Source: Candidatus Thorarchaeota archaeon MP11T_1
Lineage (GTDB): Archaea; Asgardarchaeota; Thorarchaeia; Thorarchaeales; Thorarchaeaceae
Assembly (NCBI GenBank): GCA_002825515.1
Contig: PJET01000006.1
Span: forward strand, 1 to 59,127
Reading direction: 5' to 3'
DNA length: 59,127 nucleotides
Shown piece after piece: positions 51,752 to 59,127 of the stretch. The notes under the pieces are model-generated. The model did no database searches, was not told the DNA's origin, and worked only from the letters and a program-made list of their open reading frames with translations. The translations under genes were made by a program, and so were the position numbers. Every line of letters begins with the position of its first letter. Positions within the stretch are counted from its first letter, which is position 1.

Positions 51752-52190
51752 ATCGTACCCATAAGAGCTTCATCTTGAAAACTTAGAACTTTGAGTTCAC
51801 TTTACACACAGTTCTCATCACACCTTGAGAAACTATGCAAAAGAGCTGAATCTTCGAATAATCATCATGACCGATGAAGAAGGTATCCGTTGGGTAGCTT
51901 TTAAGGATGACAAGTAAGGGACAGAAAAAGACTTTATAAACCTTTAAAAAGTCTTAAAATTTCTATTAAGACTCTTTTGGTCTTTATAAGGCTAAAGATT
52001 CGTAATACTAATAAGCAGAAAATCCCACTTTTACTGTTAGACAGAAGGACGACATAAACACGCGCCTGATAATCACTGATGTTCGATATGCATAGGCGTA
52101 CTACCCACTATAGTATCTGATAACGGATTAAGCCCCAAAGTCCTGCTTATCAATTACATGAAGCTGAATCCGTTGTAATAGGTGAAAGAA
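51752..52190 (+). promoter_or_regulatory. long intergenic region with repeats and the kamA leader
   Basis: About 430 bases without a long gene. It contains: a 30-codon frame from TTG 51825 to 51917 (RNYAKELNLRIIIMTDEEG region), which may be a remnant; a perfect inverted repeat AGTCTTAA-n8-TTAAGACT (51950-51973) with CTTTATAA on both sides (51932 and 51982, 50 bp apart); and a structured leader (52122-52174) directly before the small gene and kamA. TATA-like TTTATAAAC lies at 51933-51941. Confidence 0.45.
52122..52174 (+). promoter_or_regulatory. hairpin leader before the small gene and kamA
   Basis: AACGGATT (52122-52129) pairs perfectly with AATCCGTT (52167-52174). Nested inside, TAAGC (52129-52133) pairs with GCTTA (52145-52149). 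The structure ends 6 bases before the GGTGA ribosome-binding site of the downstream gene, so folding could control translation. No known riboswitch class is recognised. Confidence 0.5.
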
Positions 52191-52385
52191 ATGAAGGAAA
52201 AACTAAGAGAGAGGTTGCCAATTATCGAGTGGCCGGATTTGGAAAGAAGAATGGCAATAATATCACGAATGACGAGTGAACCCCCAGCTAAAACACCGAA
52301 AAGAGAGATTCCAAAGGTAGTAGAGAGGACAGATATTCCATCTCCTTACTCGGGTGACTCTTCAGAGATTGAAAGGAAAATTTAG
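52191..52385 (+). CDS. small charged protein upstream of kamA, 64 residues
   Basis: Starts ATG behind GGTGA. KEKLRERLPIIEWPDLERRM, then AIISRMTSEPPAKTPKREIP is a helical start followed by a proline-rich, probably disordered half. No family recognised. It ends 17 bases before the aminomutase gene on the same strand, so they are likely co-transcribed; it might be a partner or leader protein. A GTG start 9 bases upstream is possible. Confidence 0.6.
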   Translation: MKEKLRERLPIIEWPDLERRMAIISRMTSEPPAKTPKREIPKVVERTDIPSPYSGDSSEIERKI

Positions 52386-52402
52386 TCAAGTGTTGGGATG
52401 AT

Positions 52403-53512
52403 ATGAGCTGGGATCTACTTCTAGAAGACAGTATATCAACTGTTGAGGATTTAGCTGATTATTTGGATGTGAACGACAAAGACAAAGCTGTATTAGAAGA
52501 AATCTGTCAGGATCATCCACTAAGGATATCTAAATACTACCTATCTTTGATTGACAAAGAGGATGCTGAAGATCCCATTAAGAAACTGGCTGTACCTCTA
52601 ACTCATGAGAGTTATTTGGAGGGGAGCTATGATACGAGTGGTGAAAAGGTGAATACCGTTTTACCCGGGTTGCAGCATAAGTACAAAGAAACTGCTGTGA
52701 TTCTATCGACAAATGAATGCGCCATGTATTGTCGACATTGTTTTAGAAAACGATTGGTTGGATTGAATTCTGATGAAGTTGTTCAAGACATTCAAATCGT
52801 AGCGGATTACATTGAGAGTCATAAAGAGATTAATAACGTTCTCATCACTGGAGGCGATCCTTTTGTACTGCCCAATGAACGCATACAAGAGTTTCTAGAA
52901 GCTTTGACAGAAATAGAGCATCTTGATTTCATAAGATTTGGAACAAGAGTTCCTGTCACTTTCCCCCAAAGAATTCTTTCGGACGATAATCTAATAGAGA
53001 TTCTAGAATCCTATTCCAAAAAGAGGACACGTCTGTATATAGTCACTCAGTTCAATCATTCGCGGGAAATTACTAAAGAATCAAGTGAGGCATGTAATCG
53101 TCTTCAAGATGCGGGAATATTAGTCAGCAATCAGACTGTGCTTTTGAGAGGGGTCAATGATGATTCAGAAACAATGGCACAACTACAAAGGGGTCTTGTG
53201 CGAATTGGTGTAGTGCCATATTACGTATTTCAATGTCGACCTGTGAAACGAGTGAAAAAGCACTTCCAAGTCCCACTTTATGAGGCGTGTCGGATAATGG
53301 AAGAAACGCATACTAAGTTAGATGGACACACTAAGAGGTTTCGTTTTATCATGTCGCATACAACTGGGAAGATTGAGATTCTAGGTATCGATGGAGACCG
53401 GTTCCTATTCAAGTATCATCAGGCTAGGGATCCTAGAGATTATGGAAAGGTTTTCACAAGGAATGTTGACAAGACATCTACATGGCTAGACGATTTAGAA
53501 GGCGAGATCTGA
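52403..53512 (+). CDS. kamA: lysine 2,3-aminomutase family radical SAM enzyme
   Basis: 369 residues. The radical-SAM cluster motif C-x3-C-x2-C is CAMYCRHCFRKR (around 111-122). ITGGDPFVLPNERI binds AdoMet. NQTVLLRGVNDDSETMAQLQ and VVPYYVFQCRPVKRVKKHF are family blocks. MSHTTGKIEILG supplies the likely PLP lysine. It is shorter than clostridial KamA and nearer in length to EpmB-type enzymes. Conversion of lysine to beta-lysine (for an osmolyte or for modifying EF-P/aIF5A-like targets) is plausible; the substrate is not proved. It sits in one unit with the 64-residue gene behind a structured leader. Confidence 0.85.
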   Translation: MSWDLLLEDSISTVEDLADYLDVNDKDKAVLEEICQDHPLRISKYYLSLIDKEDAEDPIKKLAVPLTHESYLEGSYDTSGEKVNTVLPGLQHKYKETAVILSTNECAMYCRHCFRKRLVGLNSDEVVQDIQIVADYIESHKEINNVLITGGDPFVLPNERIQEFLEALTEIEHLDFIRFGTRVPVTFPQRILSDDNLIEILESYSKKRTRLYIVTQFNHSREITKESSEACNRLQDAGILVSNQTVLLRGVNDDSETMAQLQRGLVRIGVVPYYVFQCRPVKRVKKHFQVPLYEACRIMEETHTKLDGHTKRFRFIMSHTTGKIEILGIDGDRFLFKYHQARDPRDYGKVFTRNVDKTSTWLDDLEGEI

Positions 53513-53529
53513 TTAATAGTTCAGTTACG

Positions 53530-54516
53530 TTAATTTTTGATTGCATGAACAATTCCATTACGAAGAATCAGCTTCGCTTGACTCCTGCTTTCCAAGATTC
53601 TAAGAATATCATGACTCTCAGCTAGAGCCAAGAGAAGAGAATTAGTATCATAATTCCCATAAATGATTCTTGAGATTTCGTAGATTGTTTGAGGATTGTT
53701 TGTCAGGGATTCAGAAGTTTTTTGGAGTTTGTCATCATATTCAGCTCGAAGTACCTGAATTCTAGATTTGATATCAAGAATAGGTTCTCTGTGTCCAGGT
53801 AATGCGATATAGCTGTTTCTTGATGAGATTCGATCCAAAGACTCGAGGTAGGTAATCATCCCTATTTTTTCAGACCTATCAAAGGATATGCTTGGGTTTG
53901 AACTGATATCTCCTAGAATAAAGTCCCCACTGAAAATAACCTTTTGTTCATCACATACGTAACATACCGACCCAGACGAGTGTCCTGGAACCCAAACTGC
54001 AGTAACTTCACCGATACCTGTTTTGAAAACAGCACCATCATTGAAACTGAGAGCGTTTGGAACAGGCTCTAACAGGGACTTGAAATATTCCAAGAGACGT
54101 TTTGGGGGTAGGGTTGGACGCTCATTCTGAGGAACTCCAGAAGACGTAATTAGCTCCTCGTAAAACTCAAGGTAGAGTTCTGCATATCTATCATAATTTA
54201 CAATAGCCATAGCGTCTTTTTGATGAATCCATACTTCTGTAGGTTTGTCATGAGTTCGTGTTCGTTCTTCAACAAATTTGGCAGCGAGTCCAATGTGATC
54301 AGTGTGACCATGTGTCAGGAGAATTTGTTCAATGTCCCCCAAATTATATGATCTGGCTTGAAGCTCCTTTTGAATTGTTGCTAGACTTTTTGAGTTCTTA
54401 GGACCAGTATCAATCAGAGTAAGTGGTGAACCTTCTATCAGATAGCAATTAACGTTGCCAACAGGGAATGGAGTAGGTATCTCAATTCTAGATATCCCAT
54501 CAATCAGGTTCTTCAT
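53530..54516 (-). CDS. MBL-fold metallohydrolase (LACTB2-like)
   Basis: 328 residues. The metal-binding HGHTDH (in QILLTHGHTDHIGLAA) and further histidines (VPGHSSGSV, FSGDFILGD, LPGHREP) define a two-zinc metallo-beta-lactamase fold. The C-terminal 90 residues form a helical, winged-helix-like domain found in LACTB2-type nucleases and related hydrolases. It may be an RNase or a thioester hydrolase. ATG start. It converges with the aminomutase gene. Confidence 0.87.
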   Translation of the reverse strand: MKNLIDGISRIEIPTPFPVGNVNCYLIEGSPLTLIDTGPKNSKSLATIQKELQARSYNLGDIEQILLTHGHTDHIGLAAKFVEERTRTHDKPTEVWIHQKDAMAIVNYDRYAELYLEFYEELITSSGVPQNERPTLPPKRLLEYFKSLLEPVPNALSFNDGAVFKTGIGEVTAVWVPGHSSGSVCYVCDEQKVIFSGDFILGDISSNPSISFDRSEKIGMITYLESLDRISSRNSYIALPGHREPILDIKSRIQVLRAEYDDKLQKTSESLTNNPQTIYEISRIIYGNYDTNSLLLALAESHDILRILESRSQAKLILRNGIVHAIKN

Positions 54517-54701
54517 ATGTGATTAGACCAATTGAGGTATTGCCTGTATTGTCAATATAAAGAAGGTTATCCAAACAAAAAAGTCGCTTCAAAATAGATT
54601 GACATGCGAATTCTACCAAATTCCATAGTGAGAAGAGTGCTCATTCAGTGAGCACCTGTTCTCAACTATGATGTTGTCTTTTACCTGAGATCATGGACAA
54701 C

Positions 54702-55199
54702 TCATGCTCGTTCATTTAAAACAACAAGAGTTTGTCCGACCTTGTCACCGTATCTCTGGAGATATGCTGACTTTTTAGCAATCTTGATTCCAACGAAATA
54801 GACTGCTATGCCATCGACAAGTCTACATAGATTTCTCTTCACAGACTGCAACATTGTTATCTTTGTACCCTGCTCACTAACTACACGAATTCCAGTAAGT
54901 AGTTTCCCAAGAGTAAATCCGATTAGTCCCTCCATACCTATGAAATATGCAAAGATGCCAATCAGAAATACTCCGCATATGGGATCAAAGATAATCCATA
55001 GATGATCACCTGGTAACATGAGCCAGACACCTTTCACTTGATATGTAATCAGTATGAAAATTGTGGCTAAAATAGCAAAATCGACAATCTGTGCAATTGC
55101 TCTCTTCTGTATCGATGCCAGTATATCTTCATTTGAATATCGCGGTTTTTCTAAAGTTGTAGCTACTTCCGGTTCTGTTTCTACTGAAGTCAAGTTCAA
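54702..55199 (-). CDS. RDD-family membrane protein
   Basis: 165 residues. RAIAQIVDFAILATIFILIT carries the R-D-type start of RDD proteins. Three to four membrane spans follow, with FTLGKLLTGIRVVSEQG, the usual family loop, and LCRLVDGIAVYFVGI. Function unknown; some members act in ion exchange. It is the last of four genes of the ABC operon and overlaps the gene upstream by 4 bases. Confidence 0.82.
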   Translation of the reverse strand: MNLTSVETEPEVATTLEKPRYSNEDILASIQKRAIAQIVDFAILATIFILITYQVKGVWLMLPGDHLWIIFDPICGVFLIGIFAYFIGMEGLIGFTLGKLLTGIRVVSEQGTKITMLQSVKRNLCRLVDGIAVYFVGIKIAKKSAYLQRYGDKVGQTLVVLNERA

Positions 55200-55675
55200 T
55201 CAACCCCTCTACTTGTTTTGGTTTTTACAAAATCATCCAAGCCATTCGGATTTTGATGGATGGGAGGTGTTATTATCTCAAATAATCGAGAGTCCGGTTT
55301 CATGCTGACTAAATATCGTGCAGTCCAGATACAACCATCCAATACAATTTCCAGATTGAATCCTGCTTCCTCTAACCGAAGAAGGTATTCTATGTAGGAT
55401 ATGCATTCGACTAGCTGTGCTTTTGATAAGCTTGCATATTCAACTCTATTCTGAGGAGATTTGGGCTGGATCGAGTCTGAAATACGACCAACCCCCATGA
55501 ATATATCAATCTCAAGAGTGATGTCCTCCCAATTATCGGGCTCTTTTACAAGATAGATTCTAACGGGTCCATAATCATGCAAGAGAACAGTCCGTCCAGT
55601 TTCTGAATAAAGTGGATCTAGTTGAGAGGTGGAGCATAGGAGCTCGTACCCCTCAACCAAATCAGAGAGTTCCAT
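55196..55675 (-). CDS. hypothetical protein in the ABC operon, 159 residues
   Basis: Soluble and acidic; no recognised family. A beta-rich first half (TVLLHDYGPVRIYLV, ITLEIDIFMGVGRISDS) is followed by a helix (LSKAQLVECISYIEYLLRLE) and a final strand segment (IVLDGCIWTARYLVSM). No signal peptide. It begins one base after the permease gene stop and overlaps the RDD gene, so it is translated with the transport genes. It may be a cytosolic accessory factor. Confidence 0.65.
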   Translation of the reverse strand: MELSDLVEGYELLCSTSQLDPLYSETGRTVLLHDYGPVRIYLVKEPDNWEDITLEIDIFMGVGRISDSIQPKSPQNRVEYASLSKAQLVECISYIEYLLRLEEAGFNLEIVLDGCIWTARYLVSMKPDSRLFEIITPPIHQNPNGLDDFVKTKTSRGVD

Positions 55676-55676
55676 T

Positions 55677-56840
55677 TTACCTGCCTCTACCCCATTTCTC
55701 GAACACTAGTATTCCAGCAATGACTACTATGACACAAGCTATAGCAACTAAAGCAAGGTCTATCCAAATGGAGAACGTCGTAATATCGGCACCCCTTAGG
55801 AAGATAGTAGTTAGAGCATCTGTCACATAGTTGCTAGGCATTACAGAGGCGATGGTATCAGCAATTCCGCCAAGCGGCATGAAAGTTCCAAGAAACATCT
55901 GAGGCATGGCAATCATGAAAGCTAGACCTGTAGCCCCGTCTGCTGAGTTTGAGAATGTTGCTGCAATGAGTCCCAAGCCAACACAAGACAGAGAGAATAC
56001 TGATAGTATCAATAGTGCAAAGCTAATTCCGGCTATTCCTGTTGAAGGTCTGTACCCGATTAAGAATGATGTCAAGAAGATCATAATAACTTGGATGATC
56101 GCCACAACCATGTACGAGATAGCCTGACTAAGCATATAGTCAGACGATGTTACAGGCGTGGTTGACATTCTTCTTAGAAGACCCTCACTTCTCTCTACAG
56201 TCATCGACTGTGCCACAATGACTGTGATGAATATCGCTGAGAACGCAAACATTCCTGGTACCATAAAGTCCCATTGTGAAAAGGCATTTGCAGAAATCAA
56301 CTGAGGGTTTGTGAGCTGAACTGGAACCTCGAGCGACATCTGTGCATCTCCAAAGAGTGTACTTAGAAAGACCCTCTGGACAATTGGTGGGACTGCAATA
56401 GTGGCTATCAGTGATCCTTCATCAAGATAGAGTCCAATGGATGTATTAGTCCAGCTACTCCCATCAAATGGAGATAACCAATAAGATTGGCAGCTATCAC
56501 CAAATCCGATAGGAATTACAACCAGTGCATCTATATTACCTTGAAGAAGTTCTGCTTGACCAGTTTCATTGTTGTCATATAGCGTTAAGACAATACCTTC
56601 AGTTGCTGAGAAGTTAGTCAAGAATCTACTTGCCCACTCTGGATGGTCCGATGAATAATCTAAGTTGACAGCACCGATTTCGAAGTTCTGCGGTCCAGAA
56701 CCACCAATTCCTCCGAATGCGAATCCAAACACTGCTGTGAGAACGACAGGAAATAGTATCAATAGGAATAGAGTACCTCGGTCTCTGATTAGCTTCTTCA
56801 TGTCTTTCTTTACCAAAGCTAGGACTCGTCCAAAATTCAT
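55677..56840 (-). CDS. ABC-2 type permease
   Basis: 387 residues. An N-terminal span (KKLIRDRGTLFLLILFPVVL) is followed by a large outside domain (about 55-190), then five spans in the C-terminal half, with RSEGLLRRMSTTPVTSSDYM, the typical cytosolic EEQ-like segment of ABC-2 permeases. It forms the pore of a DrrB/YhfE-like exporter with the ATPase encoded directly upstream. The substrate is unknown; drugs, lipids or peptides are common for this class. It begins at the stop of the ATPase gene. Confidence 0.9.
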   Translation of the reverse strand: MNFGRVLALVKKDMKKLIRDRGTLFLLILFPVVLTAVFGFAFGGIGGSGPQNFEIGAVNLDYSSDHPEWASRFLTNFSATEGIVLTLYDNNETGQAELLQGNIDALVVIPIGFGDSCQSYWLSPFDGSSWTNTSIGLYLDEGSLIATIAVPPIVQRVFLSTLFGDAQMSLEVPVQLTNPQLISANAFSQWDFMVPGMFAFSAIFITVIVAQSMTVERSEGLLRRMSTTPVTSSDYMLSQAISYMVVAIIQVIMIFLTSFLIGYRPSTGIAGISFALLILSVFSLSCVGLGLIAATFSNSADGATGLAFMIAMPQMFLGTFMPLGGIADTIASVMPSNYVTDALTTIFLRGADITTFSIWIDLALVAIACVIVVIAGILVFEKWGRGR

Positions 56841-57620
56841 CTATACCCCCTCCCTTAGCTTCTTACCAGTTCTCAACACAAATACCTCCTCAAGGTCTTC
56901 GGCTTGATATTTTTCTATCAAATCTTGTGGCGAACCAAGTTCAATCAGTTGGCCTTCATCGATTATGCCCACTCTGTCTGAGAGTTCCTGTGCTTCTTCC
57001 ATGTAATGGGTTGTTAGAATTATTGACTTGTTTTGGTTTCTGAGTTCATTGATAAAATCCCATACTGCGCGACGAGAAACAGGGTCCATTGCAACAGTAG
57101 GTTCATCAAGCAGAGCGACAGAAGGATCATGAATGAGTGCCATTATCGTGCTGATACGTCGTACCATACCTCCGCTATAATGACTGGCACGACGATCAAG
57201 ATCATCATACATCCCAACTCGTTTGGCCAAGATCTCGATTCGTTCATCCAGCAAGCTGGCAGGAATTGAATGAAATTGACCAAACAGCTCAATATTCTCT
57301 CGACCTGTGAGGTAAGGGAAATAAGCTGGTTCTTGAGGACATAACCCAATAATCTTGCGAACTTCGTTGGCGTCCTTCACCACATCATATCCACCTACAG
57401 TTGCTTGACCTTCAGTCGGATTAAGCAGAGTCGATAGTATATTGACTGTAGTTGTCTTTCCAGCTCCATTTGGTCCAAGAAGACCAAAAATCTCACCCCA
57501 ACCAACTTCAAGACCAAGTCGATCTACTGCTGTGAAGTTTCCAAACCTCTTTGTCAGATTCTTCACTTCAATTGCAGATTTTCGTGTTTTCTCCAATGAT
57601 TGTTCAACGATGACTTGCAT
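56841..57620 (-). CDS. ABC-2 transporter ATPase
   Basis: 259 residues. Walker A is GPNGAGKTTTVN, Q-loop LCPQEPAYF, signature YSGGMVRRIS, Walker B VALLDEPTVAMD, and the switch histidine in ILTTHYMEEA. It is of the DrrA/NatA class. It powers the permease encoded next. It is the first gene of a four-gene operon, preceded by GGTGATTT and a TTAATATAGG TATA-like box. The operator-like palindrome at 57723-57744 lies about 100 bases upstream. Confidence 0.94.
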   Translation of the reverse strand: MQVIVEQSLEKTRKSAIEVKNLTKRFGNFTAVDRLGLEVGWGEIFGLLGPNGAGKTTTVNILSTLLNPTEGQATVGGYDVVKDANEVRKIIGLCPQEPAYFPYLTGRENIELFGQFHSIPASLLDERIEILAKRVGMYDDLDRRASHYSGGMVRRISTIMALIHDPSVALLDEPTVAMDPVSRRAVWDFINELRNQNKSIILTTHYMEEAQELSDRVGIIDEGQLIELGSPQDLIEKYQAEDLEEVFVLRTGKKLREGV

Positions 57621-57722
57621 TTTTGTAAATCACCTATATTAATGAAGTACAGAAAATGCAATTCTATTCATGTGTGCTAACAAGTTCACCAAAGCGGCGA
57701 TAATGACTACGGGAGAACCAAT

Positions 57723-57744
57723 ATGTGAACCAAACAGTTCACAT
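57723..57744. promoter_or_regulatory. palindromic operator of the ABC operon
   Basis: ATGTGAAC-caaaca-GTTCACAT: a perfect 8-bp inverted repeat. A further GTTCAC half-site lies at 57684-57689. It stands between the Lrp-type regulator gene and the ABC operon. It is a likely binding site for that regulator. Confidence 0.6.
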
Positions 57745-57776
57745 TAGGCAGGTGTAGGAGATTTTTGATCTGGATT

Positions 57777-58697
57777 CTAAAGACCAGCATCCTTGAGCAT
57801 TTCTGCAAGACGAATACTACGGATATCTGGAAAGCTTGCTGGAGGCCTGCCAAAAAGTGCTTGACACGATATCACAAATGGAGCTCCAGCAATCTTCTTT
57901 GATATTATATCAGCATCTTTGAACTGTTCAACAACAAAGGCTGCAAACACTACTGGATCTGTTGCTGATATCATGGGACCATAAAATGCCGAAGAGAAGT
58001 TTTCATTAATAAAGAGAAGCACTTCTTCCAAACCACCAATTTTCTCGTCCCAGTGAATTTTCAAGAGAAAGACAAAGGCATCTCCTGCACTTAGATTCCA
58101 TCTGATTCCAAGAGAAACCGCTCCACTCTCAAGAAGACTATCAATTATTGACCTGGTTCTTCTGACCGTTAGTCCTGTAATCTCCGAGATTCTCTTAATT
58201 GGCATGCGTGGGTCTTCAACAAGGCATTTTAGAACTCTAAGCTGGAGTTTGGTTAATTCAGTCTTTCTTCCATGAAGCGCATCTTTTACGAGACTGTGAA
58301 TCTCAACACTCTTAACATTCTCAAGACCTCGTAGAAAACTACCAATATCTCTAAGGCTTTCTGACCCAGTGAAGGTCCCCATTGACAAAAATGTAGATCC
58401 TGATAAAACACCAACCTCTCTCGTTAGTATATGAGATCCAATCAAGTGCACTAGCTCCTCCTCGTTCTCTCCACCATCAGTGGAAATAATAGCGAGATAG
58501 TTCTCACCATTAACCATAGCGAGAGTAAGCTCTGCTGTGAATTCCACAATCACACCTGTATCAATCAGCTTCTGAATTCGTTTCTTAACCGCATTTGCTG
58601 TCATATTGAACTGCTGTGCAAGATTTCGATATGGTGTTCTGCAATTTTGGAGCAATCCAAAGAGAATTCCTTTGTCTATCTCATCCAAACTCAGCAC
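57777..58697 (-). CDS. Lrp/AsnC-type regulator with two helix-turn-helix parts
   Basis: 306 residues. The N-terminal HTH is LDEIDKGILFGLLQNCRTPY, RNLAQQFNMTANAVKKRIQKL, exactly of the Lrp kind. A second HTH in the middle (LRVLKCLVEDPRMPIKRISE, ITGLTVRRTRSIIDSLLESG) splits two sensor-like alpha/beta regions. It is shorter than the regulators at 15.0-17.6 kb but shares their plan. It lies immediately upstream of the ABC operon on the same strand and probably controls it through the palindrome between them. GTG start behind AAGGTTAG. Confidence 0.82.
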   Translation of the reverse strand: MLSLDEIDKGILFGLLQNCRTPYRNLAQQFNMTANAVKKRIQKLIDTGVIVEFTAELTLAMVNGENYLAIISTDGGENEEELVHLIGSHILTREVGVLSGSTFLSMGTFTGSESLRDIGSFLRGLENVKSVEIHSLVKDALHGRKTELTKLQLRVLKCLVEDPRMPIKRISEITGLTVRRTRSIIDSLLESGAVSLGIRWNLSAGDAFVFLLKIHWDEKIGGLEEVLLFINENFSSAFYGPMISATDPVVFAAFVVEQFKDADIISKKIAGAPFVISCQALFGRPPASFPDIRSIRLAEMLKDAGL

Positions 58698-58808
58698 CTA
58701 ACCTTCCCAATAGTAACATTTGCTGACTAATATCGTATTCGGACACTGGAAAGATACTTTCGAATGAAATAAACGATTTAACTAGTGAATTTGAAAAGGA
58801 CAAGCAAT

Positions 58809-59120
58809 CTATTGCGTTTTTGAATAAGTCCTGAAGCCTTGGTACAAGAAGACAATACCAAGAATCAAGGCAACAGCAATAATTGCGATTTCAATTAGAC
58901 CAAGAATCAGTCCACTTGTTACTATTAGATATCCATACCAGGAGAGTGGAGTCACTGGAATCATGACACCTATAATCATGATGCCTAAACCCATTAGATG
59001 TTGATGCCTTGTAAGATTAGTTTTTTCTCTATAGCCAAGCACTAGTAATATAATACCAATCAGAAATCCGAGAGCCAGGAGCGGCGGGATAAGCGGGGTG
59101 GTAAACGTCTGTCCTTGCAT
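58809..59120 (-). CDS. small membrane protein
   Basis: 103 residues with three or four membrane spans (PPLLALGFLIGIILLVLGY, HLMGLGIMIIGVMIPVTPL, GLIEIAIIAVALILGIVFLY) and a short polar tail. No recognised family. The ATG lies 8 bases from the window edge, so the upstream context is missing. Confidence 0.65.
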   Translation of the reverse strand: MQGQTFTTPLIPPLLALGFLIGIILLVLGYREKTNLTRHQHLMGLGIMIIGVMIPVTPLSWYGYLIVTSGLILGLIEIAIIAVALILGIVFLYQGFRTYSKTQ

Positions 59121-59127
59121 ATTTTTC

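Noticed and set aside
51825..51917. 30-codon frame from a TTG (RNYAKELNLRIIIMTDEEG...)
   Set aside because: No ribosome-binding site and a stop shortly upstream. It may be a gene remnant, but too short to support.

Overview
The window is archaeal and most likely comes from an Asgard archaeon (Thorarchaeia-like). That placement is inference. It rests on a Ras/Rab-like small GTPase with a coiled-coil tail (47500-48552), a stand-alone seven-repeat WD40 protein (4213-5100), a one-cyclin-fold TFIIB relative, F420-type luciferase-family enzymes, a geranylgeranyl reductase, a superoxide reductase and AT-rich TATA-type promoters. Several enzymes look bacterial in type, including RNase PH, full-length transketolase and seryl-tRNA synthetase, as is usual for Asgard genomes. 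The DNA is about 40% GC. Genes are short-spaced and sit on both strands in small operons. No tRNA, CRISPR array or insertion sequence was recognised.

Left edge (1-2.4 kb): the 5' part of a 23S rRNA gene on the minus strand. Upstream of it lie a GC-richer, hairpin-dense stretch (about 1.36-1.69 kb) that looks like an unassigned structured RNA, and a bacterial-type RNase PH gene. No 16S gene lies upstream of the 23S. From 2.5 to 15 kb: a nucleotidyltransferase, the WD40 protein, a membrane-anchored M28 peptidase, an operon of two DNA methyltransferases plus geranylgeranyl reductase, a nucleoside phosphorylase/GNAT pair, zinc-ribbon proteins, a Mig-type mismatch glycosylase, an AfpA-like flavoprotein and a coupled pair of F420-type monooxygenase-fold proteins.

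From 15 to 21 kb: two large winged-helix regulators face a 1-kb hairpin-rich stretch carrying several very small ORFs, followed by an MFS transporter with a charged N-terminal helix and endonuclease III. From 21 to 33 kb: seryl-tRNA synthetase, rubrerythrin, an unrecognised 426-residue protein, an ECF S component, a threonine-synthase-like protein that lacks the PLP lysine and carries a PadR-type DNA-binding domain, superoxide reductase, transketolase, a one-cyclin TFB relative, and a flavin/MarR pair behind two tandem palindromes.

From 33 to 47 kb: a surface Ntn-hydrolase, class II ribonucleotide reductase, a pair of micro-genes encoding an extremely acidic and an extremely basic peptide (39.0-39.25 kb), an acetyl-CoA-synthetase-like enzyme, a 53-residue zinc protein, a cupin, an SDR, an MFS transporter and a GlcD/Fe-S oxidoreductase pair. 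From 47 to 59 kb: the small GTPase, an MFS transporter, an ATC-hydrolase-like protein, an HdeD-like membrane protein, a ferritin-like protein, a lysine-2,3-aminomutase-family radical SAM enzyme behind a structured leader, an MBL hydrolase, and a four-gene ABC-2 export operon downstream of an Lrp-type regulator with a palindromic operator between them.

The strongest candidates for something new are the acidic/basic micro-peptide pair, the PLP-lysine-less threonine-synthase/PadR fusion behind a TATA-box palindrome, the structured RNA next to the 23S gene, and the small-ORF cluster between the twin regulators and the transporter.
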